NCBI GenBank assembly: GCA_021776795.1
Contig: JAJFFC010000031.1
Coordinates: forward strand, 27,135-91,134
Direction of reading: 5' to 3'
DNA: 64,000 nucleotides
Source of the DNA: Planctomycetota bacterium
Lineage (GTDB): Bacteria > Planctomycetota > UBA1135
Made by a program: the position numbers and the translations under genes. The notes under the pieces are model-generated. The model was given only the letters and a program-made list of their open reading frames with translations, made no database searches and was not told where the DNA came from. Below are positions 1 to 8,052 of the stretch, piece after piece; the stretch's first letter is position 1, and every line of letters begins with the position of its first letter.

Positions 1-1118
1 TTCGCACCCCACTCAACGGAATAATTGGCATGCTATCTGCCTTTGATTTCGAAGAGCCAAAGGAAAACCAACGGGAGAAGCTGGAGATTTCCCAGCAGGC
101 TTCTTTTTCCTTAATGAGGATTCTGAATGACATCCTTGATTTTGCGAAAGTGGATAAAGGGGAAATGGAATTTGAATCGGTTCCATATGACCCCCGCAAA
201 CTCTGCAAAGAAGCCTGCGACTCCTTCCGAGATACTGCGACAAGCAAGGGGCTTCAGTTGGACATGGATATTTGCTCGGAAACTCCGGAGGTCCTCCTCG
301 CAGATTCTGGCCGAATTCGCCAAGTCCTATTAAATCTTCTTGGCAACGCCATTAAGTTTACTGACTGTGGAAGCGTCACCTTATCGGTTTGCTCAGAAAC
401 CCTTAGCCGGGGTCGTTCGCGTACCCGATTCAGCATTAAGGACACAGGACCTGGGATGCGTAAAGAATCTATGAAGGACATCTTCACCCCCTTTGTCCAG
501 GCTGACGAGACGATATCTCGGAAGTTTGGCGGAACCGGCCTGGGACTTTCTATCAGCCATTCAATCGTTTCTGGCCTAGGGGGAGACCTGAAGGTAAAAA
601 GCAAATTGGGTCACGGAACAGAGTTTTACTTTGAGATCATTCAAGATGTCGTGAAACTTGCCACGAATCCTCCTCCTGAGGAGGCCAAGGGAAAAGAGGT
701 GGACCTGCCGTCCCATTTCCCCCTGTCGATCTTGGTGGTCGATGACAACCAAATCAATCTTAGGGTTGCCAAGGCACATTTGGAGAAACTCGGCTGCACG
801 GTATTCACCGCTGCTTCTGGCAAGGAAGCCCTGGCGGCCGTCCAGGAACAGGCCTTTGCCGGCATCCTCATGGACCTGGAAATGCCTGGGTGGGATGGGA
901 TCCAAACCACGGCGGAGATTCGGAAGTTACCAGGGATGGATTCAGTCCCCATCATTGCCGCGACTGCGCATGCGCTACCTGAATATCGAGAAAAATGTCT
1001 CGCCGGTGGCATGGATGATTTCATGTCCAAGCCACTGTTGAAGCCTGAACTCCAGCGAGTTCTAAGCCTAATTGCTTCGGCATCTGAACCACAGATTCCC
1101 GAGGGCACTCCTGCCTAG
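1..1118 (+). CDS. Hybrid sensor histidine kinase/response regulator (5' end outside window)
   Basis: The frame is open from base 3 and begins with RTPLNGIIGM, the part of the kinase H-box just after the phosphorylated histidine, so that histidine lies outside the window. Then come the rest of the dimerisation helix pair, an ATPase domain (N-box LLGNAIKFT, G1 DTGPGM, G2 GGTGLGLSI) and a C-terminal receiver domain with the acidic pair VVDD, phospho-acceptor Asp in MDLEMP and conserved Lys in SKPL. The family autophosphorylates on His and passes phosphate to the receiver Asp. No output or Hpt domain follows, so the phosphate probably goes to a separate partner. The signal sensed cannot be seen. 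Base composition is richer in A+T than the genes after 3 kb. Confidence 0.93.
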   Translation, partial: RTPLNGIIGMLSAFDFEEPKENQREKLEISQQASFSLMRILNDILDFAKVDKGEMEFESVPYDPRKLCKEACDSFRDTATSKGLQLDMDICSETPEVLLADSGRIRQVLLNLLGNAIKFTDCGSVTLSVCSETLSRGRSRTRFSIKDTGPGMRKESMKDIFTPFVQADETISRKFGGTGLGLSISHSIVSGLGGDLKVKSKLGHGTEFYFEIIQDVVKLATNPPPEEAKGKEVDLPSHFPLSILVVDDNQINLRVAKAHLEKLGCTVFTAASGKEALAAVQEQAFAGILMDLEMPGWDGIQTTAEIRKLPGMDSVPIIAATAHALPEYREKCLAGGMDDFMSKPLLKPELQRVLSLIASASEPQIPEGTPA

Positions 1119-1259
1119 GGCTTTCCTCGGGTGTGGGAGGATTCAGCTTTGCCCCGCGGACTTGGCACAAAATGGCAACGCTTATCGACCCACTTCTACC
1201 TTTGTTGACCATCAGTCTTGGCGAATGAGGGACCGTGATCCTTGCTCTACCAAGCAATC

Positions 1260-2171
1260 ATGGCTAGGCGCTCCGCAACATATTGGGTCCTCATCGGTCT
1301 GATTGGAGCGAGCCCTTCTTGCGAGCCAGACTTGCATCTAGAGGTAGGGGAACGCATTCGACCACAAAGAATGGCCGAGCGGGCAGGTCCACGACCTGTT
1401 AACTCGCTTTCCCCTCCCGCGAGCATAATCGCGAACCGCGGAGGGCTGATTCGTCTTGCCAGTTTTCGTGAGGATGAATTTGGCGTCTTCCTGTGGACGA
1501 CAGAAGTGCAGGGATCGGAGTTCTATCGCTCTGAGGCAACCGTACCCACAAGTTTTGCGGTCACTACCTTGGAGGCCCGCTACCCCGATCAACTTTTTGT
1601 GGCGGGGGTAGACCTAAGAACTGGCGAAACGGTGATTGAGAAGTGGGACTTTCACGCGGCTACAGGTGCCCTAGCCGGGTCGATGTTCACCGCCGAAACG
1701 GGCATCGGTATTCCTATCCCCCTCCATTGGCCGAGAGTGGCCCCGGTTGGCGGCGTATTTATCCCTCCAGCGCAAAGGTCCATGGAACTACCACCTACCA
1801 AGTTTGAGGTGTATCGCGGAAAGGGGTTAAGCGAGATTTCTCGTATGACTCCGGATCCAGAAGGTCGGTTTCTGCTGGTCCAACTGAAAAAGAATGGCAG
1901 CATTTTCCAAATGGTCCCTGGCGCAGCCCCTCAACTCATGGTGGATGCCGAATCTTCTCCAAATGTGCTCCACATGAGTCTCACCTCGATCAGTCAGCTC
2001 GGATTTGATGACCGCGTTTTTCGGTTGTTTGATCCCACCAATTTCACCTTTGGAGTCCTTCACGATCCAGAGAACGACGGCATTTTTAGGCCGCTTGAGA
2101 TTTTGACCTACGAGGAGCTAAGCGAGACCTTTCCCATGGAGCCTTATGGGGATTATCGATCCATGAGATAG
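1260..2171 (+). CDS. Unknown secreted or lipid-anchored protein
   Basis: A 303-residue protein that I do not recognise. I chose the ATG at 1260 over a TTG at 1242 because it gives a short basic start (MARR) followed by a hydrophobic stretch ending in SPSCEP, which could be a poor lipobox or simply the end of a signal peptide. The rest is soluble and mainly beta-like, with several proline-rich turns. The segment after residue 150 (IPPAQRSMELPPTKF, then FEVYRG) suggests a beta-propeller or a value-reporting surface protein, but no family motif is visible. It follows the hybrid kinase on the same strand after 141 bases without recognisable signals and shares its A+T-richer composition, so the two may have arrived together. 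Function unknown. Confidence 0.6.
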   Translation: MARRSATYWVLIGLIGASPSCEPDLHLEVGERIRPQRMAERAGPRPVNSLSPPASIIANRGGLIRLASFREDEFGVFLWTTEVQGSEFYRSEATVPTSFAVTTLEARYPDQLFVAGVDLRTGETVIEKWDFHAATGALAGSMFTAETGIGIPIPLHWPRVAPVGGVFIPPAQRSMELPPTKFEVYRGKGLSEISRMTPDPEGRFLLVQLKKNGSIFQMVPGAAPQLMVDAESSPNVLHMSLTSISQLGFDDRVFRLFDPTNFTFGVLHDPENDGIFRPLEILTYEELSETFPMEPYGDYRSMR

Positions 2172-2580
2172 CCGCCCAAGGCTCTCTAAAAGACTGATTT
2201 CTTTGTTACCACAGGAAACCCGGCTCATAAATGCCGGCCTCTATTCATTATGAATAGGGAAATCATGAAAGAAGCTAGCGTAGGGGAGGCCATTCTTGGC
2301 TTTCCCATAAGCCCTAGAATCTGCGTCTCTGGACCGGGGGGTCCAGAGACGTTTTTCTTTTGTGAGGAAATCGCTCCAGTTCGAGGTAGAATAGAGGCTC
2401 AGTCCGAAAGGGCTGGAACATTCATAAAGCTGCCTCGCACCCCTAGGTGGCTGCGCTCGATTGGGCGCGACTACGCGAGAAGGCAGGGCATTCCTGTGTA
2501 TTGAGCTAAAGGGGCTTGATTTGCGGGAATGCCCGTGAAGTGTCGCGGTTACCCGCGCCCCGGCAGTGCTTAGGCTAAGC
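2172..2580. other. Structured intergenic region with consecutive hairpins, no convincing gene
   Basis: A 409-base gap. It holds four inverted repeats: CCGGC/GCCGG (2220-2237), CTATTCAT-T-ATGAATAG (2241-2257), a perfect 12-bp terminator hairpin (2324-2351) and GGGCATTCC/GGAATGCCC (2486-2494 with 2526-2534). An 84-codon frame at 2250-2504 runs straight through the terminator and resembles nothing I know, so I do not call it. I looked for tRNA, 6S, SRP, tmRNA and RNase P signatures and found none. The part before the terminator could be the tail of the upstream transcript or a small RNA; the last inverted repeat lies within 50 bases of the ExbD start and could be a leader structure. Confidence 0.5.
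2324..2361 (+). terminator. Strong intrinsic terminator
   Basis: CGTCTCTGGACC (2324-2335), a GGGG loop, the exact complement at 2340-2351, then TTTTTCTTTT. The T-tract follows only on the plus strand, so it ends transcripts coming from the upstream genes, or from a small RNA starting in the gap. Confidence 0.85.
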
Positions 2581-3054
2581 ATGACCCGACGTAAGCGCCC
2601 CCAAGCCGCACGCCAGCCAGACATGACGCCGATGATCGACGTCACCTTCTTACTGCTGGTGTTTTTCATTGTGACCCTAAATTTCCGTCAACTGGAAGGC
2701 CGTCTGGATGCGGCCTTGCCGCAAGACCGTGGTTGCGGACCACGGGACGCAGAACAGATAGAAAAGACTGATGTCTTGGTTTTCGTCAGCCAACCCGGCC
2801 AGCTAATCCAGGAAGGCAAAGACTCCGGACTTTGGGCCTACGAAGGCCGGCGCCTGCGTTACGAAATCGGCACCCATCGCTTCGACACTCTCGACGCCAT
2901 GCAGCCCTACCTCGCCAGCCTCGATGTTGAGGCTCCTCTTAGCTTGGACCTACGCAAAGGCACCACCAACGGCGACGCCATTGCCCTTCTCGACCGTGCG
3001 ATTGCTTTGGGATTCCAGGAAATCTCATTTGCCGGAACTTTGGAGAATCATTAA
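2581..3054 (+). CDS. ExbD/TolR family biopolymer-transport protein
   Basis: A 157-residue protein. After a basic cytoplasmic start comes the family hallmark DMTPMIDVTFLLLVFFIVT at about residues 13-31: a single membrane helix whose leading Asp is the proton-carrying residue in ExbD and TolR. A periplasmic domain of about 120 residues follows. ExbD works with an ExbB/TolQ/MotA-type partner to pass proton-motive force to outer-membrane systems; no partner is encoded in this window, so it must act with one elsewhere. The periplasmic part is longer and more acidic than usual. The ATG at 2581 is preferred to a GTG at 2566 because it starts right before the basic segment MTRRKR. The SelW-like gene follows after 81 bases. 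Confidence 0.85.
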   Translation: MTRRKRPQAARQPDMTPMIDVTFLLLVFFIVTLNFRQLEGRLDAALPQDRGCGPRDAEQIEKTDVLVFVSQPGQLIQEGKDSGLWAYEGRRLRYEIGTHRFDTLDAMQPYLASLDVEAPLSLDLRKGTTNGDAIALLDRAIALGFQEISFAGTLENH

Positions 3055-3123
3055 ATCGAAGCAGGGCGCGTCGCCTCCGCATCGGGCTCCCTGATCCGAT
3101 TGGAGGCCCCCGGTTTCGCTCGC

Positions 3124-3129
3124 TACACT
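3124..3129 (+). promoter_or_regulatory. -10 hexamer TACACT of the selenoprotein gene
   Basis: TACACT ends 6 bases before the ATG at 3136. At that distance transcription would start at or next to the start codon, giving a leaderless message. No clear -35 box is seen. Confidence 0.5.
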
Positions 3130-3135
3130 GCAGCC

Positions 3136-3372
3136 ATGACGTCTCCCCTCAGCATCACCTACTGCCAGCAGTGAAACTATTTGCCCCAGGCGACCAGTCT
3201 GGCCGCCGCCGTGCAAGAAACCCTTGGCCTGATAGCAGAACTCGTTCCGGGCGGAGGGGGCATCTTCGATGTCGAATTCGACCACCGCATTGTGTTTAGT
3301 AAGTTCGCGGAAGGCGATCGCTTTCCGGAAGCGGACGAGCTGATCAAGCTCTTACGCGAACACATGGCGTGA
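3136..3372 (+). CDS. SelW/Rdx-family selenoprotein with in-frame TGA (Sec)
   Basis: Read from the ATG at 3136 with TGA (3172-3174) decoded as selenocysteine, this gives a 78-residue protein that matches the Rdx/SelW family from end to end: SITYCQQU near the N-terminus, then NYLPQA, a helix, VPGGGGIFDVEF, and FPEADELIKLLRE near the end. Bacterial relatives carry the redox motif CxxC or CxxU at this place, so Sec falls on the second redox position. The thioredoxin-like fold acts in thiol redox chemistry. A small hairpin 3' of the TGA (3189-3207) fits a bacterial SECIS element. The frame is open on both sides of the TGA, and a start after it would remove the active site and first strand. No selA, selB, selC or selD is in the window. 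A nonsense-mutated Cys homologue is the alternative, which the hairpin argues against. Confidence 0.85.
3189..3207 (+). promoter_or_regulatory. Candidate bacterial SECIS hairpin
   Basis: GGCG, an A.C mismatch and CC (3189-3195) pair with GG, C and CGCC (3201-3207) around the loop AGTCT (3196-3200). The loop begins 21 bases after the TGA, and G is its second base. The apex CAGTCTG resembles CAGGTCTG of the E. coli fdhF SECIS apex. The hairpin lies inside the coding sequence, as bacterial SECIS elements do. Confidence 0.6.
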
Positions 3373-3394
3373 TGGTTGCTGCGCTGGCCGTGCC

Positions 3395-4816
3395 TTAAGT
3401 CAGTACCTTCACCGCATCGTCTTTGACAAGACGATGACGCATCCAGGCGCCACTGCGCCAACGCCAAATGAAGATGAGGCTGCCGACGAAAATCTCGCCG
3501 GACCAAACCAACCATACTTTGTCGACGCTGCCGTGGACGCCGGCTTCGACGGAGTTCGGGTCGAGTGTAAAGCCGAACACTACCCACCAGGCAAGCGGTA
3601 TGGACAGCAGCCAGGTGCACAGAATGCCGGTCCACATCACCCAATGGTGGTCACCGGCTGCGCGCAAAGCGAAACGGAAGGCGATTTGTATGGCGTCGCC
3701 CAACTGCCAAATGGCGGCAGCAATCATGACGCCTTGGCCGAGGTCCAAGGCCATATTCAAGACCACGGGGTCGTCGTCGTGGAGGAAAATCCCCGATAAC
3801 GGTCGGCCAAAGAAGAAGAACACCAGGGACATCATGCCCATGAAGGGAATCATAATTTGCAAGATGCTACGGAGTGTGCGTTTCACCCCATCCCAGTTCA
3901 TTTCGCCGACGTAGCGGCCAATCAAAACCGAACCGGCATCGCCAATCGCCACTGCGGGCAATAGCGACAGGTGGATGAGTTGAATGCCTGCTTGATGCAC
4001 CGCGAGTGCAGCCTGATTGGTGTGCCCCACAATCCAAGTTATGGAAAGGAAGGACAAGTTCTCGAGGGAGAACTGAATGCCACCAGTCCAGCCGACCGCG
4101 ACCACTTCTTTGAGCTTGCTCAGATTGACGCGCAGCGCGCCAATCGGAAGCTTGGTGCGTGGACGCGCCAGCCAGGCAATGACTGCCAGGCCGATCAAGT
4201 CCGCTAAGCCGGTACCGATGGCGGCACCGCGTGCGCCAAGTGCAGGCAATCCCCAATGCCCAAAGATCAACAGGTAGTTGAACAACAGGTTCAAGGGGTG
4301 TGCCAACAAATCAACCGCCATCGGCATGCGCGTGCGCCCGGTACTGCGCAGGTACTCGGCAATGGCAAAGGTCAGCAGGGTGGGCATGAGCCACCACAGG
4401 CGCACTGCGTAATAGTCCTTGCCGATGGCAATCGCCTCAGGAGTCAAGGCGGTGTCGGCGGCGAAGTGCCCAAAGATGTTGACCAGTGCTCCCTGGAAAA
4501 TAATCAGAAACAGTCCGCTTAGGAAAGCCAAGTAAAAGGCATGAGCACCGAAGCTAAAGGCCAAGTCCTTTTGCTGCGCGCCGATGTACTGGCTGACTAG
4601 TGGCCGCTGCCCGCGCAAGATGCCCCAAGGGAAGCACAGGGCGAACCAAGTCGCGATGCTGGCGAAGCCGACCGCGCCGAGGGCGTCGGTACCGAGGTGG
4701 CCGACCATCGCCATATCGACGAAGCCCTTCAGCGTGAAGGACATCATGGAGACGCCAATTGGCCACGCCAGATGCATGACCTCGCGGCGGGAGCCTGCGA
4801 GGCGAGGGGAGGTCAT
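3395..4816 (-). CDS. MATE family multidrug/Na+ (or H+) antiporter
   Basis: A 473-residue integral membrane protein with about twelve hydrophobic segments arranged as two similar halves, the normal MATE length. The first half opens with the family signature FVDMAMVGHLGTDALGAVGF in helix 1-2; the second half repeats the pattern around residues 250-300 (SFLSITWIVGHTNQAALAVH). MATE proteins export cationic drugs or metabolites in exchange for Na+ or protons; the substrate here cannot be read from the sequence. The gene converges on the selenoprotein gene, with 22 bases between the stop codons, and diverges from the glycosyltransferase gene. A TATCTT sequence about 10 bases before the ATG may be its -10 box. 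Confidence 0.93.
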   Translation of the reverse strand: MTSPRLAGSRREVMHLAWPIGVSMMSFTLKGFVDMAMVGHLGTDALGAVGFASIATWFALCFPWGILRGQRPLVSQYIGAQQKDLAFSFGAHAFYLAFLSGLFLIIFQGALVNIFGHFAADTALTPEAIAIGKDYYAVRLWWLMPTLLTFAIAEYLRSTGRTRMPMAVDLLAHPLNLLFNYLLIFGHWGLPALGARGAAIGTGLADLIGLAVIAWLARPRTKLPIGALRVNLSKLKEVVAVGWTGGIQFSLENLSFLSITWIVGHTNQAALAVHQAGIQLIHLSLLPAVAIGDAGSVLIGRYVGEMNWDGVKRTLRSILQIMIPFMGMMSLVFFFFGRPLSGIFLHDDDPVVLNMALDLGQGVMIAAAIWQLGDAIQIAFRFALRAAGDHHWVMWTGILCTWLLSIPLAWWVVFGFTLDPNSVEAGVHGSVDKVWLVWSGEIFVGSLIFIWRWRSGAWMRHRLVKDDAVKVLT

Positions 4817-4859
4817 ACGCGGGGGAAGATAGAGGCCATAGCAGGCGCCGGGCGATTCC

Positions 4860-4865
4860 TAGAAT
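4860..4865 (+). promoter_or_regulatory. -10 hexamer TAGAAT of the glycosyltransferase gene
   Basis: TAGAAT ends 6 bases before the GTG at 4872, which supports that unusual start and a leaderless message. Confidence 0.5.
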
Positions 4866-4871
4866 AGCAGT

Positions 4872-5870
4872 GTGGAAGAGGCCACCCTACTCGTCGATAC
4901 CTCCTTCCTCGGCGATGTGCTCCTCGCCGAGCCGTTGGTGCGACGTTTGGCCGAACGTCACCCTGGGCCGCTCGACCTGCTGACTACGCCAGCCGCTGCG
5001 CCCTTGTTGGGGAATCATCCGCGATTACGGGAAATTCTGAGCTTCGATAAGCGCGGCAGAGACCGTGGCCTGGGAGGCCTGCGGCGGCTAGCGCAAGATC
5101 TGCGCAGTCGCGGCTATCGCCGGGTGTATTGCAGTCACCGTTCTTGGCGCACCGCCATGTTGTTGCGCATGGCAGGCATCCCCGAGCGCATCGCTTACGA
5201 CAATGCTTCGGCTTCCTTTCTGTATACCGACTTGGTTCCTTATCCCAAGGAGCTGCATGAAGTGGAGCGGTCCTTAGCTTTGGGCGGCGGTGGAGATTGG
5301 GAGCGTCCGCAAATGTTCCCCAACGATGCGGAGTTGGCCAAAGCGCAAGAGTTGTTGCCGCAAAAAGGGGCAATCGCCCTGGCGCCCGGTTCGGTTTGGG
5401 CGACCAAGCGTTGGCCCGCCGAACACTTCCGCACTTTGGCGCAAGCCTTAGTCGCTGACGGTCACAAGCTGGTGCTTCTGGGAAGTCCAGAAGATCACGA
5501 GTTAACTGCTTCCATCGCCGATGGCTTGGACGGAGCGGTGAATCTAGCCGGGGTGTGCAAACTGCGCGAATCCTTTGCCGTGTTGCAGCGCTGCGCGGCG
5601 ATTGTCACCAATGACTCCCTGCCTTTGCACCTTGGCACTGCTGCTGCGATTCCCGTTGTCGCTCCCTTCTGCAGCACCGTTCCCGCCTTCGGCTTTGGCC
5701 CGCGTGGGCCGCGTGATCAGGTGGTCGAGGTGGCGGACTTAGACTGTCGGCCCTGCGGAATCCATGGCCACCAAAGTTGCCCCGAGGGTCACTTCCGCTG
5801 TGGGCAAGACCTGGCACCGGAACGGGTACTCGCTGCGGTGCGCCGCGCTCTTCAAGAAATCTCTGTCTAA
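4872..5870 (+). CDS. Glycosyltransferase family 9 (heptosyltransferase-like)
   Basis: A 332-residue GT-B fold enzyme. The N-terminal half begins LLVDTSFLGDVLLAEPLVRRL, the ADP-heptose:LPS heptosyltransferase pattern with the catalytic Asp after FLG. The C-terminal half has LAPGSVWATKRWP, for nucleotide-sugar binding, and TNDSLPLHLGTA. The Cys-rich tail (CRPCGIHGHQSCPEGHFRC) is common in this family. Such enzymes add heptose to the lipopolysaccharide core at the inner face of the cytoplasmic membrane, which implies an outer membrane. The acceptor and exact sugar are unknown, since no other LPS genes are near. The GTG start is chosen because the conserved first strand begins five codons later. 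The deaminase gene follows after 12 bases and is probably co-transcribed. Confidence 0.9.
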   Translation: MEEATLLVDTSFLGDVLLAEPLVRRLAERHPGPLDLLTTPAAAPLLGNHPRLREILSFDKRGRDRGLGGLRRLAQDLRSRGYRRVYCSHRSWRTAMLLRMAGIPERIAYDNASASFLYTDLVPYPKELHEVERSLALGGGGDWERPQMFPNDAELAKAQELLPQKGAIALAPGSVWATKRWPAEHFRTLAQALVADGHKLVLLGSPEDHELTASIADGLDGAVNLAGVCKLRESFAVLQRCAAIVTNDSLPLHLGTAAAIPVVAPFCSTVPAFGFGPRGPRDQVVEVADLDCRPCGIHGHQSCPEGHFRCGQDLAPERVLAAVRRALQEISV

Positions 5871-5882
5871 GCAAGACTCAAT

Positions 5883-6362
5883 ATGAATCGCCCCAGCTGG
5901 GATGACTACTTCCTCGACATGATGCACCAAGTGGCGCAGCGTGCGACTTGCGATCGTGGCCGTTCCGGGTGCATTCTGGTGCAGAATCGCCAGATCATTG
6001 CTACCGGTTATGTCGGTTCCCCGCCGGGCTTGCCGCATTGCGATGACGTCGGCCACCTGATGAAACAGGTTATCGATGAAGATGGCGGCATGAGCCGGCA
6101 TTGTTTGCGTACGATTCACGCCGAGCAAAATGCGATTTGCCAAGCTGCGCGCCATGGAACTTCGGTGGAAGGCGCCACGCTTTATTGCCGCATGGAACCT
6201 TGCCGCACTTGCGCCATGTTGATTCTGGCCACGGGGATTGAACGCGTGGTCTGCGAGAAGCGTTACCACGCCGCACAAGAGACTCGAGATATGTTCGCCG
6301 CGGCCGGTGTCGAACTCACCGTCCGCGACGATTACGTGCAAAGCTACGACGACCAAGCCTGA
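5883..6362 (+). CDS. Deoxycytidylate (dCMP) deaminase family protein
   Basis: A 159-residue zinc deaminase. The catalytic motif HAEQNAI (His ligand and proton-shuttling Glu) and the PCRTC zinc ligands are intact. The extra segment between the N-terminal strand and HAE, including GSPPGLPHCDDVGH, is typical of dCMP deaminases rather than cytidine or tRNA deaminases. The reaction dCMP to dUMP supplies thymidylate synthesis in the cytoplasm, which fits the ribonucleotide reductase 2 kb away. A free cytidine or ComE-type deaminase is less likely. The 3' end lies within a 10-bp stem shared with the convergent metalloprotease gene. Confidence 0.9.
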   Translation: MNRPSWDDYFLDMMHQVAQRATCDRGRSGCILVQNRQIIATGYVGSPPGLPHCDDVGHLMKQVIDEDGGMSRHCLRTIHAEQNAICQAARHGTSVEGATLYCRMEPCRTCAMLILATGIERVVCEKRYHAAQETRDMFAAAGVELTVRDDYVQSYDDQA

Positions 6363-6373
6363 CCGTCGTAGCT
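6342..6373. terminator. Stem-loop at the junction of two convergent genes
   Basis: AGCTACGACG (6342-6351) and its exact complement (6364-6373) enclose a 12-base loop that contains the deaminase stop codon. No T-tract follows on either strand, so it may be a weak bidirectional terminator or an RNA-stabilising stem. Confidence 0.45.
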
Positions 6374-6381
6374 AAGGGTGC

Positions 6382-7920
6382 CTATTGAACCGTGGATTCC
6401 ACACCGTTGGTGAAGGTGCTGGTGCTTAAGTCCAGACCTTGGAACCAAACCGTGGTGCCGGATGCGCCGGCCGGAACCGACAAGAACACACTCGCGCCAC
6501 CGCCGGCGTTCACCGTGACCGCGGGGAACTGGCCAATCGGCGCCGAAAGGTCGGCTATACCGTAGGGCGTGGAAGTGGGGCTATTGCCGGTCAAGCTGTA
6601 GGCAAGCACCGCCGAACCGGATACCGTCATGTTGGAGAGGTTGGCTACCCCCAAGAAGCCGGCAAGCAAGGTTCCCATTTGCAGGGTCGGCGTCGGCGGG
6701 ATGTTCACCCGCCATGCCGCCACCGTCGCGGCGGTGTTGTTCAGCGAACGCACGTTGTCCTGACTTGAGTTGCCCATGGTAAAACCGCTGTAGACCACAT
6801 TTGGGCTGGACCAGCGCAGGACGCGAGTACCAGGCGAGTACGCCATGATCGTGCGGTACTGGTTGTTCGAAGTGCGGAAACCATAGCTATAGCTATAGGC
6901 GGCCGAACCGGCGCTACCTGGATCATGGGTCGATCCCATGTTGTGGCCCAACTCGTGGCCGAAGCTGTAGTAACCAGTGGCGCAGCTGTAGTTGGTCACA
7001 CTAAAGGCCGAATCCTCAAAGCCCGGGCCTACGCTGGTCATGAGGTAGGCAATGCCGCAGTACTGCCCATTCTGGCAAATCATGGCGACGCAATCGGCGC
7101 CATACTGATCGCGCAAGGCGTGGACATTGTCCATGTCGCCATCGTTCTCGTCGGCGAGGTCGTACAGGATTTGGCTGAAGCTCGACGGCTCGGAGTAGCC
7201 AATCATTTCTTCGGTGTGCACCAGAATCAGCTGCTGGTCTACGCCGCTTAGGGAGTAACCGCTGTTGGTTTCGGAAACCGCCAAGTTAATCTTGGACTGC
7301 ATGCCGTTAGTGCCGCCGCTGACATTCTTTGCTGCGGTGGAGTACACCACCAGGACATCGATGTCGGTGATTACGCCGCGCGCGCCGCTACCTCCACGAG
7401 GAGCAACGGTCGCTTCCGAGAAAATGCCATGGGTGTCGGTGGTGCCGCAATCGGGGACACCGCTGGGGTCACTATGGCGCAGCCAGTGCACGCCATTGCC
7501 GGCGTAATCGATTTGGTAGAGCTCGTCTTGGTAAAAAACGGTGGCCGAAACCACTTGCTGCATCACCGAAATCTTGACCGTGCCCTCGGCGTCATTGGCC
7601 AGAGTGCCATTCCAAATCCAGCCGCCGCCATAGGCCGCTTCTTTGCTGGAAAACTCGGCACGCACGGAGAGGTCGTCGAACAGATTCAGAGTCAATCCGC
7701 TCTGGCCCGATCCGGGTTGCGCCGTTTGCGCCAGCAAAGCCAGGTCTAGGGTTACCAGGCGGGTGCGATGGGCCGGAGTGGAAGGGACCACGCCAGGCGC
7801 CGGGGCCGTGGTGGTTGCCAGGAACAGGGGCGGCGCGACTTGTGGGGCTGCCGCGGCCGCCTGGTCCAGGTTGGGGCTGGCGAATGCCGGGCCCATGAGG
7901 AGTAGGGTTGTGAAAAACAT
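6382..7920 (-). CDS. Secreted reprolysin-like (M12-type) zinc metalloprotease
   Basis: A 512-residue protein. A short hydrophobic start ending in AFA-SP is a signal peptide without the usual positive charges, so translation may begin at an upstream non-ATG codon. A prodomain-like segment fills residues 20-180. The catalytic domain carries HELGHNMGSTHD at 322-333, the metzincin zinc motif with three His ligands and Glu, and a Met-turn IMAYS further on. Paired cysteines occur in the domain. The last 100 residues are a small beta domain ending in a pattern common in planctomycete secreted proteins. The enzyme should cleave proteins outside the cell or at its surface; the substrate is unknown. 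It converges with the deaminase gene and diverges from the ribonucleotide reductase gene. Confidence 0.88.
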   Translation of the reverse strand: MFFTTLLLMGPAFASPNLDQAAAAAPQVAPPLFLATTTAPAPGVVPSTPAHRTRLVTLDLALLAQTAQPGSGQSGLTLNLFDDLSVRAEFSSKEAAYGGGWIWNGTLANDAEGTVKISVMQQVVSATVFYQDELYQIDYAGNGVHWLRHSDPSGVPDCGTTDTHGIFSEATVAPRGGSGARGVITDIDVLVVYSTAAKNVSGGTNGMQSKINLAVSETNSGYSLSGVDQQLILVHTEEMIGYSEPSSFSQILYDLADENDGDMDNVHALRDQYGADCVAMICQNGQYCGIAYLMTSVGPGFEDSAFSVTNYSCATGYYSFGHELGHNMGSTHDPGSAGSAAYSYSYGFRTSNNQYRTIMAYSPGTRVLRWSSPNVVYSGFTMGNSSQDNVRSLNNTAATVAAWRVNIPPTPTLQMGTLLAGFLGVANLSNMTVSGSAVLAYSLTGNSPTSTPYGIADLSAPIGQFPAVTVNAGGGASVFLSVPAGASGTTVWFQGLDLSTSTFTNGVESTVQ

Positions 7921-7986
7921 GCTTAGGGTTTTGGGCTGAGGGGAGCCATGAGTAAGTCGGCACAGAGGGCACTTTGGTTCCTCAAA

Positions 7987-8050
7987 ACTACCTCATTTTT
8001 GGTGTATTAGGGGCCACTCCTTGGCCAGTCGAAAAACTACAAGAGGTAGT
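7987..8050. repeat. Separated 8-bp inverted repeat upstream of the reductase gene
   Basis: ACTACCTC (7987-7994) is the exact complement of GAGGTAGT (8043-8050), with 48 bases between. It lies in the divergent promoter region, just upstream of the -35 element of the reductase gene. It could be a paired operator or chance. Confidence 0.3.
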
Positions 8051-8052
8051 GG

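Noticed and set aside
2250..2504. 84-codon open frame between the unknown secreted gene and the ExbD gene
   Set aside because: It runs through a perfect terminator hairpin and T-tract, resembles no family and has no start signal.
2362..2580. Possible 6S, SRP or RNase P RNA
   Set aside because: The 9-bp inverted repeat and a GAGGAAA string were suggestive, but the conserved core sequences of these RNAs are absent.
3181..3372. Separate 63-residue gene starting at TTG
   Set aside because: It would be a Rdx protein lacking its first strand and redox motif; the ATG at 3136 with TGA as Sec explains the whole sequence better.
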